Source: a virus
DNA: 41,224 bases
Direction: 5' to 3' (one strand)
Virus record (IMG/VR): IMGVR_UViG_3300038714_000250
Span: 1-41,224 of that record
In this document: positions 14,031-22,776 of the stretch, one piece after another
Numbering within the stretch: the first letter of the stretch is position 1
Layout of the letters: each line of letters begins with the position of its first letter
Program-made: the position numbers and the translations under genes
Notes under the pieces: model-generated
The model's database searches: none
What the model was told of the DNA's origin: nothing
Seen by the model: the letters and a program-made list of their open reading frames with translations, nothing else

Positions 14031-14670
14031 CTTTCATCTCCTTATATTCATAGTCATAACTTCCTTCTTGATCTTCATCAGTAATCCATTTAGAAGTATC
14101 TTCGACAGACCATATTCTAGTATTAACTAATCTATGGATAAGAGGTTTGCTAGGGTCAGCAGCCATAGAAGGATCAAATATCCTTAGTCTATTGTTGGGT
14201 TGAATTGCATAGTTACCGTCATCTAATTCTATAACATGACCACATTTATGTTGGTCAGGTTTTTCTGCATATCCAAAATCTAATTCGTTATAGTCACCAG
14301 CACACCAATCAATTGTAAATAAATAAGTACCTTCTCTTTCTTTTTTTCTCCTAGAAGTATATAACATTTTACAACCTTGTAATTGATAAAATCTAGTTAC
14401 ACTAACATTATAACTAAATGAATCCCATAACATTAATTCGTTTAGTGGTAGTTCTTTTACACCTGGTTTTTTACAAAATGCAGATATGGGTGCTCTCCAC
14501 CATATACCACCATCTGTCATCATATAATGAAATAAAGGTACTTGTTTAGGTATAGAAGTAAATCCAAACACTACACACTCAAAGTATTTATCATGAGAAT
14601 CTTTTTGATCTCTTAGATAATTACCTCGGACATAACATTCTATAACTGGTATATTAGCATTTAAATACAT
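14002..14670 (-). CDS. conserved marine phage protein, 222 aa
   Basis: The sequence (VIECYVRGNYLRD, FGFTSIPKQVPLFHYMM, GIWWRAPISAFCKK, LWDSFSYNVSVTRFY, TYLFTIDWC, HKCGHVIELDDGNYAIQPNN) follows a family common in T7-like marine phages. It is rich in aromatic residues, likely a compact beta-rich protein, with an acidic region then a Lys-rich C-terminus. It heads the chain of tiny basic genes. Function unknown to me. Confidence 0.75.
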   Translation of the reverse strand: MYLNANIPVIECYVRGNYLRDQKDSHDKYFECVVFGFTSIPKQVPLFHYMMTDGGIWWRAPISAFCKKPGVKELPLNELMLWDSFSYNVSVTRFYQLQGCKMLYTSRRKKEREGTYLFTIDWCAGDYNELDFGYAEKPDQHKCGHVIELDDGNYAIQPNNRLRIFDPSMAADPSKPLIHRLVNTRIWSVEDTSKWITDEDQEGSYDYEYKEMKDGKKEKHSK

Positions 14671-14672
14671 AT

Positions 14673-14813
14673 TTAATCCTTAATATTTTTTATATTATAT
14701 TTTTTTCTATTATATATTTTTTTACTATTTAATCTATGTTGTCTAAATCTTGCATCTCTTAACATTTTTGCAAAGTTATTTAAATAAGATAAATTTCTAA
14801 AAACTCTTTTCAC
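14673..14813 (-). CDS. tiny basic protein, 46 aa, GTG start
   Basis: The GTG at 14813 directly follows the stop of the upstream gene. The product begins MKRVFRNLSYLNNFAKMLRD and continues ARFRQHRLNSKKIYNRK, a motif (LRD-x-RFRQ...SKK-x-YNRK) that I recall from small phage proteins encoded near the lysis genes. It ends two bases before the next ATG. It has no other methionine early, so the GTG start is needed to include the conserved part. Confidence 0.65.
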   Translation of the reverse strand: MKRVFRNLSYLNNFAKMLRDARFRQHRLNSKKIYNRKKYNIKNIKD

Positions 14814-15029
14814 TTAATCCATTATCAAAGATAATATTTTTTTCTCGCCCATGTATACCTCTACATTAGCCTTAGATTGAATACATTTATATACAACTCT
14901 ATCTTTTGTACTTTTGTCTTTCATAGCATAACGTTTTGCTTTAAGGCATTTTGATAACGACTCATGGTAACGATGTTCTATAATTTTGTGGTCTTGTATA
15001 AGTAATAATGCAAAAACTAACTCTATCAT
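14814..15029 (-). CDS. small conserved phage protein with hydrophobic N-terminus, 71 aa
   Basis: It starts MIELVFALLLIQDHKIIEHR and has a LSKCLKAKRYAM helix and a second Cys at 49. The first 12 residues are hydrophobic but too short for a clear membrane anchor. Relatives occur in pelagiphages and cyanophages next to lysis genes, from memory. The start overlaps the preceding stop (TGATG). A lysis accessory role is inference. Confidence 0.7.
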   Translation of the reverse strand: MIELVFALLLIQDHKIIEHRYHESLSKCLKAKRYAMKDKSTKDRVVYKCIQSKANVEVYMGEKKILSLIMD

Positions 15030-15430
15030 CAGTGTGCTCCATTTCCATTTCTAATTAATTTTTCTACGTCAGATTGTAGCTTTGATACTTGTTCTTTTAA
15101 GAAATCAATATTAATTTTATTGTTTCTCATATTCTTTAATTCTTCATCCATAGACTCAATTAATCCTGCCATATGCTCTACTAGCATAAATAACTCAGCC
15201 TCTCCACTTGATTGTCCTAATTCACCTCTAGGATACTTAATTCTAAATTCTGTATTATGTTCTAAATCTTTTTGCATTAATTCTATTTTAGTAGAATGTT
15301 GATTTAAAGTTTCTTGCACTCCAAAAAAAGCCCAAGTGCCTATTGCGACAAGAGTAATTAAACTGGCAACCGTCTTCATAGGCATTTGTACGGCTGCCTC
15401 CTCAGAAATATTTAGTGGTTTTTTACTCAT
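15029..15430 (-). CDS. membrane-anchored coiled-coil protein, 133 aa
   Basis: A short N-terminal tail (KPLNISEEAAVQMPMKT) is followed by a hydrophobic segment at about 20-42 (VASLITLVAIGTWAFFGV), then a long helical region with heptad-like spacing to the end. An EFRIKYPRGELG segment lies in the middle. The layout, inner-membrane anchor plus periplasmic coil, resembles spanin-type or holin-associated proteins, but no family is certain. It is translationally coupled to both neighbours. Confidence 0.7.
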   Translation of the reverse strand: MSKKPLNISEEAAVQMPMKTVASLITLVAIGTWAFFGVQETLNQHSTKIELMQKDLEHNTEFRIKYPRGELGQSSGEAELFMLVEHMAGLIESMDEELKNMRNNKINIDFLKEQVSKLQSDVEKLIRNGNGAH

Positions 15431-15555
15431 TTTCTTTTTTTTCTACCCATATAAAAGTCACCAGGTTCATAGTTCCATTTTTTACCATGATGTCCTCTAA
15501 GATCAGCATATCCCATTCTTATTTTTACTATTATTTTTTTTAACCATAAACTCAT
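15427..15555 (-). CDS. small conserved phage protein, 42 aa
   Basis: The product MSLWLKKIIVKIRMGYADLR followed by GHHGKKWNYEPGDFYMGRKK is one I recognise as recurrent in marine phages near the lysis region. It is basic, with His/Trp/Tyr in the core. It overlaps the preceding gene by four bases and the next start as ATGA. Function unknown. Confidence 0.72.
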   Translation of the reverse strand: MSLWLKKIIVKIRMGYADLRGHHGKKWNYEPGDFYMGRKKRK

Positions 15556-15770
15556 ATAGTTTCCTCTATGTTTTCTATACAAGAAAATTTTATAAATAAT
15601 TCATTTTCGTTAATATGATATGGATCAGATGCTATTAAAAATTCTATAGATTGCTGTGAACCTCCAATCATACAATCATACCAAGTATCATAATTTAAAC
15701 CAGTATTCATTGGCGGAAGACAAGTAGAATTTACTGCGGAACATATAATAAGCACCAATGATAATTTCAT
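15552..15770 (-). CDS. small secreted Cys-containing protein, 72 aa
   Basis: The start is placed at the ATG 15770 rather than the in-frame TTG at 15779. The N-terminus MKLSLVLIICSAVNSTCLPP is a good signal peptide; the mature part has three cysteines (TCLPP, YDCMIGG, FSCIENIEE) that could form disulfides in the periplasm. The lipobox rule is not met. Similar proteins occur in pelagiphages, from memory. A role in lysis or superinfection control is inference. Confidence 0.7.
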   Translation of the reverse strand: MKLSLVLIICSAVNSTCLPPMNTGLNYDTWYDCMIGGSQQSIEFLIASDPYHINENELFIKFSCIENIEETI

Positions 15771-15800
15771 TATTGCCAACTAAAAAGCCAAGCAACAAAT

Positions 15801-16037
15801 CTATTCCAAAGATTTTTTATCTTTTCTAATATTTTCTTTATCATTCTTTTCCTCCAACTTTTTTATTTTTTCTTGAGCATCTTCTAAATCTTTATTAGCA
15901 TGCTCTAGTTTTTGTAAACATCTTTTATTAGCTGCATCTTTAGATTTACCTGCATCTTGTAACTCAGCTACCTCTTGTTTTAAAATACGAACCTGTTCTT
16001 TGTATTCGTTTATCAGTTCAAAACTGTTATCGGACAT
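15801..16037 (-). CDS. coiled-coil protein, 78 aa
   Basis: The whole protein is a charged helix with heptad pattern (YKEQVRILKQEVAELQDA, LEHANKDLEDAQEKIKKLEE). It starts immediately after the holin stop (TAGATG) and lies inside the lysis cluster. No signal sequence is visible, so it is probably cytoplasmic; relation to lysis is by position only. Confidence 0.68.
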   Translation of the reverse strand: MSDNSFELINEYKEQVRILKQEVAELQDAGKSKDAANKRCLQKLEHANKDLEDAQEKIKKLEEKNDKENIRKDKKSLE

Positions 16038-16424
16038 CTATTTTTTTCCGTTACGAAATATCTGTGTACCTTTTATACCAAAAATGCTAGCCACGACAAG
16101 AATCCAAAGATTGGTAAACCAACTTGGCAATGTAGAAAAATATTCAAAAAATAATTCTACCTTCCTCATTGCTTCAGGGTCATCGCTTATAACTGCCCAT
16201 GCAAGCACCAATATTGGAATTGTTAAAATTACCAATACAAATTCATCTTTCCAGTCTGATTGACGAGCCTCTAAAAGTTTACCCTGATACTCACTCTCTC
16301 CACGAGCCATCTTAGCAGCATGCATATTTTGTGCGTCTGCCATTAGCATTTGTGTTTCTTTACGTTTTTTATAGATGTGCGTTCCAGCATTGATCGCAAT
16401 CTTAGCTAAACTAAACCAAGCCAT
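16038..16424 (-). CDS. holin, GTA-holin-like
   Basis: The 128-residue protein has an amphipathic N-terminus, a QSDWKDEF motif, and two strong membrane segments at about 62-79 and 102-117, ending in the basic tail RNGKK. The arrangement and the FTNLWILVVASIFGIKGT segment match the 3TM gene-transfer-agent holin family as I recall it. Holins form membrane lesions that release the wall enzyme. It overlaps the amidase gene by 14 bases. Confidence 0.75.
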   Translation of the reverse strand: MAWFSLAKIAINAGTHIYKKRKETQMLMADAQNMHAAKMARGESEYQGKLLEARQSDWKDEFVLVILTIPILVLAWAVISDDPEAMRKVELFFEYFSTLPSWFTNLWILVVASIFGIKGTQIFRNGKK

Positions 16425-16839
16425 TTTTTTCTAACCATCCTGGTACATCAAATGATGGGCATTCTTTACCATCATCAACTTGATAGTGACCTATAATTTT
16501 TTCTATATTATATTTATCTTTTAATTTTAATATAATACTTTTTAGTGTTTCAAATTGCACAGGTGTAAAATTATTTTCCCAACCCATACTTGCAGTGCCA
16601 CCACCTGCTAATGCTACACCTATTGATGTACCATTAACTGCGACAGCATGTGCACCTACAGCATCTTCATCTCTACCTACTTGTAGTGTGCCATCTCGTT
16701 TAATTAAATAGTGGTATCCGATTGTATCAAAACCTCTATCTTTATGCCATTCTGTAACCTTGTCTACATCTACATCCATATTTGGAGGTGTTTGTGTACA
16801 ATGTATTACTATTATATCCGTTTTTTCTCTTTTGTCCAT
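16411..16839 (-). CDS. N-acetylmuramoyl-L-alanine amidase (T7 lysozyme-like endolysin)
   Basis: The 142-residue protein matches T7 gp3.5: zinc ligands H13, H118 and C127, with the catalytic pair Y43 and K125 in place (GYHY and GKEC motifs). It cleaves the amide bond between MurNAc and the peptide. It has no signal peptide, so it depends on a holin for access to the wall. In T7 the same protein inhibits the phage RNA polymerase; no such polymerase is seen here. Confidence 0.92.
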   Translation of the reverse strand: MDKREKTDIIVIHCTQTPPNMDVDVDKVTEWHKDRGFDTIGYHYLIKRDGTLQVGRDEDAVGAHAVAVNGTSIGVALAGGGTASMGWENNFTPVQFETLKSIILKLKDKYNIEKIIGHYQVDDGKECPSFDVPGWLEKNGLV

Positions 16840-17054
16840 TAGCCAAATAGTCCTATTAGTGTTAGTATTGTTGCCCCTAGCCCTCCCAATATTGCATAAA
16901 GTAGGGTGTCTACTTTTCCATGCAACTTATCCACATCATCATGTAAGTGTTTAAGATGATTATTTTTTATTTGAGATACTTCTCTTTTTAATCCTGTTAT
17001 ATACCCATATAAGGATATAAGGTGTTCGCTAGTTGTTTTTGGTTGTTTAGCCAT
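16839..17054 (-). CDS. XhlA-like membrane protein of the lysis cassette
   Basis: The 71-residue protein has a helical coil (residues about 10-48, HDDVDKLHGKVDTLL) and a C-terminal membrane segment at 51-70 (LLYAILGGLGATILTLIGLF), the XhlA layout. In Bacillus phage lysis cassettes XhlA acts with a holin. It is coupled to the giant virion gene and to the amidase by TAATG overlaps. Confidence 0.72.
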   Translation of the reverse strand: MAKQPKTTSEHLISLYGYITGLKREVSQIKNNHLKHLHDDVDKLHGKVDTLLYAILGGLGATILTLIGLFG

Positions 17055-20000
17055 TATTGCTCTCGAGGGTTTGGTTTAAAAGCATCTTTAGCTGTGCGAA
17101 ATGGTAAAGTTAAAAGCCCTGTTAATACACCATATTCTTTAAATCTATCTTTGTAAGTTTCATCAAATATAAAATCTATATTAGGCATGGAGGCTAAATT
17201 ATCAATTACAGATTTTAAATAATAATTTTCTAGTTTTATTAATTCATCTATCTGTTTTCTTTTTGTTTCTCCATCAAAATCAGATGCCATTATAACATTT
17301 CGCTGCTGTCTAGATTCAATTAAGTATTGCTCACCTTCTTTTAATATGTCTGATAGTCCTGAAAAAACTAAAACTTCAGGTTCAATACCAGCCTCGTATC
17401 CTTCAGCTAATTTATCCATAGTTCTTCCATATAAACCTATTAAAAAAGTTTCATTTCTTTTATCTAAATCCATTTGAGTTACATCTATTTGTTTTAATTT
17501 TTTTGCTCTATTTATAATTTTTTGCCACTGTTTATGGTAAGAAGAATTTTTTATAGGATTAGCAACTTTAAATCTTCTAGTAACAATACTAGCAGCATTT
17601 TTAAAACTTGATAAATCAGATTCATCTTCTCTTTTCTGCACTCTTTCACCTTTTAACTTATCTCTAGGTATAAACCCTTCAATAATATCAACTGGATATT
17701 GTAGTATACCAGTAAGGTATGCACCTAACATATAATCTACAGTTATAGGATTTATAACTGTTTCTTTAACTGCCCCCTCTCTTTGACCGCCTATAAAAGA
17801 GGACATATTTGTTGCTATCATAGATAATTTTTTAGCTATTTCCCTTGTACTTTCTCTTGATTTTAATTCATCTAATCTTTGCATTTCATATCTGCCTAAT
17901 ATGGGTGCACCAGAATATAGATTTTTATTTGCCATCATTTCTATAAATGGTCGAAAGGCAGCAGGTATAGGCATGCCAGGAACTATTTGACTTATAGATT
18001 CAGCAACATATTTTTTAGTAACTCCATCACTACGTTTATACATTCCATCAACCATACCTGTTGCTATATTTGCAAACACACCTAAATCGTAAGGTTTTGG
18101 CATTGGTATAAAGGGCACTTCTTTATCTAATACAGGTTTACCTTGTTTTATGGATTCACCATGATCTATATTTGGTAACAAAAAATTTAATTGTCTAATT
18201 TGTTCATTTACAGTTTGATATTCTTTAAATTGAGAATTAAAATGATACAATGCTATTTCGGGTGCTATGACAGAGGCAGTTATTAATGCAGCTGCTTTTT
18301 TAGGATTTTCTGAAAATAATCTTCCAGTCCTATATAAACCTTGTATACTAGCATTTAAAAACATGGTATTTCTACTTAACATGTTTAATGTAGCACTAGA
18401 ACCTCTCATTCCAAAATCAGTTGCAACTTCTCTACCTAAAAAAGAAGCACCCATATCGCTGAATCCTGCAGCTTTAGCTAATTGATATTCACCCATACGA
18501 GTTCCGTATTCTGCAGATTCTACTATTTTTTTATAGCCTCTCCATCCTCCACCAGCTTTAGTCAAAACTTTTTTTATAACATTACTATAATAATTATTTG
18601 CATCTCCTAAAACTTTAGATGTAGTTACAGTTCCTTTTGATACTAAGTCTTTTAAATTTTTTGGTGTAAATGCTTCAGTTTCTGATCTAGAAGAATATCC
18701 CATACCATTTATTAATGCTTCTTTATAATTTTGTGTTTGTCTTATTGCATCAATAAATCCTTTGCCCGTAGAATAAACTGGTTTAAAACCAGATGGACTT
18801 ATACCAAAAGCAGAATTTACAGAACCTGCTAGTGTATCTCTTAAAACGTTAAATGCTACAAAAGGTGGTGAATATGTTATTGCTCTAGATGCAAATCTTG
18901 CATATCTAGAAAAATATCCTCTAGGTCCAAACCCAAATGATATTCTATCTGCACCTTTATCACCTAAAGCTGTAAATACTTCTCCTAAATTAGGATCTTT
19001 AACTTCATATATTTCTGCTTTCCCATTTCTATAAACTATATCAGCAAAATCTGATGTTGCATCATCACTAGCTTTAAATGTATTTGAAAATGTTACAACA
19101 TCTAAACTATCTAAATTACTTAATTGATCTTTTCTTTTAGCACCAACTTTAGTTATAATATCTTTTTCAGGATCAAATTTAGCACCTGACTTTTTATATG
19201 CAGCAATAACTTTTTCTACTGCTATATTTTCTATTCTAACACGCCTGTTAGCTGTTACTAATTCAACTATATTACCATATTTTTCAGGATTTAATTTTGC
19301 ACTTTTATTAACCATATTATAAAATGATAATTTAGCTCTATTTCTATCACCAGCCAATACAGTTTGATAAGTATAAGTTAATAAATTTTTATATAAATTT
19401 ATATCACCTTCTTGTTTTTGTTTAGCTAATTTAACAGCACCTGGTCTAGCAATACCTAATAATTTTCTAGTTTGTTGACCTAAAGCTGTTATCATACCAA
19501 CTTTTTCTGTTTCTCTAGTTAATGGTATAAAAAATGGATTTTCTTTTAATATTTTTCTAGCATCTTTCCTAGATAATAATCCTGATTGTATTTGATATTC
19601 TAATAGTTCATCGGTAAATACTTTATATCGTTCAAGAGATTTTATAAAATTATTTTTTCTAGTTAATGTTTTTCCATATTTTTTTTTATATGATACAGCA
19701 TCCATCTCAGCAAAATCAATATACTCTTGCCTAGTTGCTTTATCCATAGGTAATGTTTTATCTAATTTAGGTCTTCTTCTTGCAATATTTTTCATACGCT
19801 TGGCAGCAACATAATTTAAAAATTCATTAACTTCATTATTTTTATCTAATGGTTCTAATAATTTATGCAATCCTAAACTTTTACCTTTTTTAAAACTAGC
19901 AGATTTTGCAAAATCTGATGGTGGTAAATACACACCATCCATTATAAAATTGTGTGCTCGAGTACCAGAGGAAGCTAACATTCTTAATTGAAAATACGGT

Positions 20001-21157
20001 TGTAATATAGGATCAACTTTAAAATCTTTTGATTTATATAATTTACGAAGTTGAGTTACATCACCTTTTACACCAGTCATTTCTTCTTGTAAAACTTTTA
20101 TAAAATCCCATTGATCTGCTAAATTTGATCTTACAGTGCTTCCAGTTCTAGTCCAACTACCTATTTCAGAATTTTTACCTTCAGATTTATTTGTATTATC
20201 TGGCTGTTTTTTAGAATGTTTTTTTAAATTTTCAGTTGGTAAATTATTATTTTTTGCTAATTTTAAATTAGCTATTTTATTTCCTATATATCCACCACCA
20301 GCACCTACAAAAAATCCTAATCCAGTTGCACTTACAGCTATAGTTCCAGTTCGTACAGGATCTAATCTTTGTCTTAAATCTATTTCTTTTTCTACTAATT
20401 GATTAGCTATATCTATTGTACCAAAACCTGCACCTTCTACGGCAGCCATAGATCCAGACCCTTTTAATAAAGCACTTCTATTTGCTTTTTTAGATAATTC
20501 TGCTAATTGCTCTGGACTATTTAAAACTTCTTTTGCAATTGTTTTTTTCTTTGCACCTTTTTTAATTTGTGATTTAATTACTTCTTGTCCTGCCTTTTTA
20601 AGAACACCTTTACTTACAATACCACCAATACCTACACCTACAATATTTAAAGGGTCTAATAAACCAACACCTAAGTTAGCAAAAAATCCTGATGCACCTC
20701 TACCACCTTCTTCATAAAAATTTGGTAATTCATCCCAATATCTAGTTAAATATGATAGTCTAGCTTTTTGATCTTGTGTAACATTATCCCCAGTTACATA
20801 TAAAAATTCTTTACCCATTGCAAACGTATTAGCTTGATTCCAAGTTCTATCAGATATAAATTTATCTACAGCTTGCTTATCACTGTAAACTTCATTATCT
20901 TTTTTAGAATAGTAATCTTTTGCAACAGATGCTAATTGTTTATTTTTATAAATATTATCAAATGTATATTTTAAAGATCCATCTGTATTATATTGTATTG
21001 GTATTACATTTTTTATATCTGGTGTAATACTTATATCTTCATTTGTAGAAAAAAATTTATTCCTATTTTTTCTTAAATCACTTTCAGATAAACCTGCAAA
21101 TTTATTTTCAGATGCAGATCTATTTATAGCAAAATCTCCTAGAGAAAATTTTTCCAT
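17054..21157 (-). CDS. giant internal virion/DNA-ejection protein, about 1367 aa
   Basis: This is the largest gene in the window, at the place of T7 gp16. Hydrophobic stretches near residues 165-190, 270-295 and 960-980 may form a membrane channel on ejection. Around residues 755-790 the ITYSPPFVAFNVLRDTL segment resembles the LPD38 domain of large polyvalent proteins. The C-terminal third is charged and helical. The ATG at 21157 lies one base after the previous stop; an overlapping TTG at 21166 is possible. No lytic transglycosylase motif is evident. Assignment rests on size, position and the domain resemblance. Confidence 0.72.
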   Translation of the reverse strand: MEKFSLGDFAINRSASENKFAGLSESDLRKNRNKFFSTNEDISITPDIKNVIPIQYNTDGSLKYTFDNIYKNKQLASVAKDYYSKKDNEVYSDKQAVDKFISDRTWNQANTFAMGKEFLYVTGDNVTQDQKARLSYLTRYWDELPNFYEEGGRGASGFFANLGVGLLDPLNIVGVGIGGIVSKGVLKKAGQEVIKSQIKKGAKKKTIAKEVLNSPEQLAELSKKANRSALLKGSGSMAAVEGAGFGTIDIANQLVEKEIDLRQRLDPVRTGTIAVSATGLGFFVGAGGGYIGNKIANLKLAKNNNLPTENLKKHSKKQPDNTNKSEGKNSEIGSWTRTGSTVRSNLADQWDFIKVLQEEMTGVKGDVTQLRKLYKSKDFKVDPILQPYFQLRMLASSGTRAHNFIMDGVYLPPSDFAKSASFKKGKSLGLHKLLEPLDKNNEVNEFLNYVAAKRMKNIARRRPKLDKTLPMDKATRQEYIDFAEMDAVSYKKKYGKTLTRKNNFIKSLERYKVFTDELLEYQIQSGLLSRKDARKILKENPFFIPLTRETEKVGMITALGQQTRKLLGIARPGAVKLAKQKQEGDINLYKNLLTYTYQTVLAGDRNRAKLSFYNMVNKSAKLNPEKYGNIVELVTANRRVRIENIAVEKVIAAYKKSGAKFDPEKDIITKVGAKRKDQLSNLDSLDVVTFSNTFKASDDATSDFADIVYRNGKAEIYEVKDPNLGEVFTALGDKGADRISFGFGPRGYFSRYARFASRAITYSPPFVAFNVLRDTLAGSVNSAFGISPSGFKPVYSTGKGFIDAIRQTQNYKEALINGMGYSSRSETEAFTPKNLKDLVSKGTVTTSKVLGDANNYYSNVIKKVLTKAGGGWRGYKKIVESAEYGTRMGEYQLAKAAGFSDMGASFLGREVATDFGMRGSSATLNMLSRNTMFLNASIQGLYRTGRLFSENPKKAAALITASVIAPEIALYHFNSQFKEYQTVNEQIRQLNFLLPNIDHGESIKQGKPVLDKEVPFIPMPKPYDLGVFANIATGMVDGMYKRSDGVTKKYVAESISQIVPGMPIPAAFRPFIEMMANKNLYSGAPILGRYEMQRLDELKSRESTREIAKKLSMIATNMSSFIGGQREGAVKETVINPITVDYMLGAYLTGILQYPVDIIEGFIPRDKLKGERVQKREDESDLSSFKNAASIVTRRFKVANPIKNSSYHKQWQKIINRAKKLKQIDVTQMDLDKRNETFLIGLYGRTMDKLAEGYEAGIEPEVLVFSGLSDILKEGEQYLIESRQQRNVIMASDFDGETKRKQIDELIKLENYYLKSVIDNLASMPNIDFIFDETYKDRFKEYGVLTGLLTLPFRTAKDAFKPNPREQ

Positions 21158-21158
21158 G

Positions 21159-22250
21159 TTATTCAAAATATGATAATAAATAATCTCGTACTTCTACTGT
21201 TTTCCCTTTTATAGTCACTGTTGTTTGTAATGGAAAACTTTCTGCAAAATATTTTTGCTCATTAAAACTACCTAATTTAGCCATATAATTTTCTAAAGCA
21301 GTAAGTTTATCACTATCCGATGGAAATGATTGTTGAAAATCTTGAGAGAAACCTTGAGATGTATATTGAGCACCACCTGGTTTTGTTTTTTCTTGAGGTA
21401 GTAAACTATATTTATTAACAATATTATTACTAATATAATCTTGAGTTTGATTTTTTAATACAAAAGTTGCTTCTTCAACTGCTCTACCAACATTAGTTTT
21501 ATTATCGTCTGTTGTATATTTGCCAGTTAATGCTACATCATTTGTAACAGCTCTTAAAGCATTATACTCTGTGTCTTTAGTTCCTTTGAAATTAAATTTA
21601 GCATTACCCTGATTATCAAAAGTAATTGCATTTTGAAAACCTCTCATAGTAGATGCTACTTTTGCAAATTCATTTTCAGGCACTAAAGTAACAGTTCCTG
21701 TAGGTGTAAAATAATCAGACAACTGAGTACTAGCAAACTCTTGAGGAGCCTCTGGTGTTTGTGTCATATCTTCAGATTTCATTGGACCTGGTTCTTTACC
21801 ACCAACTAAACTTTCTACTGTATTATACCCCATACCACCTATTTCATCTATACCTAATTGTTTTAAAATAGGATCATATTTTTCATTAAAATTTTTTCCT
21901 CTTTGATCATATCTAGTATTATAATCTGTTTCAAACTGAAGATTTTTAAATGCCTCTGGATCTTTTAATTTATTTTCTTCTAAAAAGTTTTCATATTTTT
22001 CCATACTAGCTTCATCTCTGGTAAAGTTATTTATATCACCTAACTCTGCTATGTTAGGGTTGTATCTAGATTTTAAATCATTATAATTAGTTCTTCTTAA
22101 TTCTTCTGCTGCTCTTTGTTCAGGTAAAATATTTGTAAGAAGATCTTTACCAGCTGATACTAATACTTCACCTTTTAATCTATCTGCAGCCTCTGTATCT
22201 GCTATCTTTGCACCAAGATATCCTGTAAGTATTCCTCTAAATGCACTCAT
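21159..22250 (-). CDS. putative internal virion protein, 363 aa
   Basis: It begins MSAFRGILTGYLGAKIADTE with a short glycine-rich hydrophobic start, then a helical half rich in Glu/Asn and a beta-rich half (AITFDNQGNAKFNFKGT, TTVTIKGKTVEVRD). Its position between two virion-type genes and before the giant protein suggests an ejection protein like T7 gp15 or gp14. No motif proves it. The start overlaps the preceding stop (TAATG). Confidence 0.6.
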   Translation of the reverse strand: MSAFRGILTGYLGAKIADTEAADRLKGEVLVSAGKDLLTNILPEQRAAEELRRTNYNDLKSRYNPNIAELGDINNFTRDEASMEKYENFLEENKLKDPEAFKNLQFETDYNTRYDQRGKNFNEKYDPILKQLGIDEIGGMGYNTVESLVGGKEPGPMKSEDMTQTPEAPQEFASTQLSDYFTPTGTVTLVPENEFAKVASTMRGFQNAITFDNQGNAKFNFKGTKDTEYNALRAVTNDVALTGKYTTDDNKTNVGRAVEEATFVLKNQTQDYISNNIVNKYSLLPQEKTKPGGAQYTSQGFSQDFQQSFPSDSDKLTALENYMAKLGSFNEQKYFAESFPLQTTVTIKGKTVEVRDYLLSYFE

Positions 22251-22768
22251 TATTCTGTCTCCTCTTTTTTAGGTTTAGACATTAAACCTTCATTTTCTAT
22301 TTTTTTAATATCTTTTTTAACACTTGTTGCAGCTTTAGCAGCTGTTTTAGCTTCTTGATTATCTAATTTAATTTTAGTAATAGCTTGCATATCTTTATTA
22401 TTAGTAATGTCTTCCATAGACATTCTAAAATTTTCTACACCACCTTTCATACCCATAGCTACAATCATTTTCATTATAGGTTCTGTAATTATAAAAGCTA
22501 CATCAGGTGTCCACTTACCTTCCATAAAACCATTGAATACTATTATTCTTCCTATTGCCTCTACAGGTATACCTGCATCTAGCATAGCTAAAATTCTCTG
22601 TGCAAACTCAGGTCTATGCATTCTTTCCCATACATAATCTGCAGCTTCAGATGTGTCAGTAAATTGTGGTGGATGTTCCCAAGGATAATTACCTGGTGTA
22701 TCTGTTAAACCTTGACCAGGTATTGGAGCATCAAACGGATTGTCTTCACCTTCTTTAAATTGATCCAT
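22250..22768 (-). CDS. conserved virion-associated protein, 172 aa
   Basis: The N-terminus (DNPFDAPIPGQGLTDTPGN, YPWEHPPQFTD) is a proline-rich pattern I recognise from marine podovirus genomes. The middle (EFAQRILAMLDAGIPVEAIG, FIITEPIMKMIVAMG) is hydrophobic helical; the end is Lys/Glu-rich. It is probably a structural protein of the internal core or tail; exact role unknown. AGGAG precedes the ATG. Confidence 0.68.
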   Translation of the reverse strand: MDQFKEGEDNPFDAPIPGQGLTDTPGNYPWEHPPQFTDTSEAADYVWERMHRPEFAQRILAMLDAGIPVEAIGRIIVFNGFMEGKWTPDVAFIITEPIMKMIVAMGMKGGVENFRMSMEDITNNKDMQAITKIKLDNQEAKTAAKAATSVKKDIKKIENEGLMSKPKKEETE

Positions 22769-22776
22769 ACTTTCTC

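Noticed and set aside
22407-22637. Two plus-strand frames opposite the 172-residue virion gene
   Set aside because: Both are shadows; the minus-strand gene has a ribosome site, couples to neighbours and has a recognisable N-terminus.
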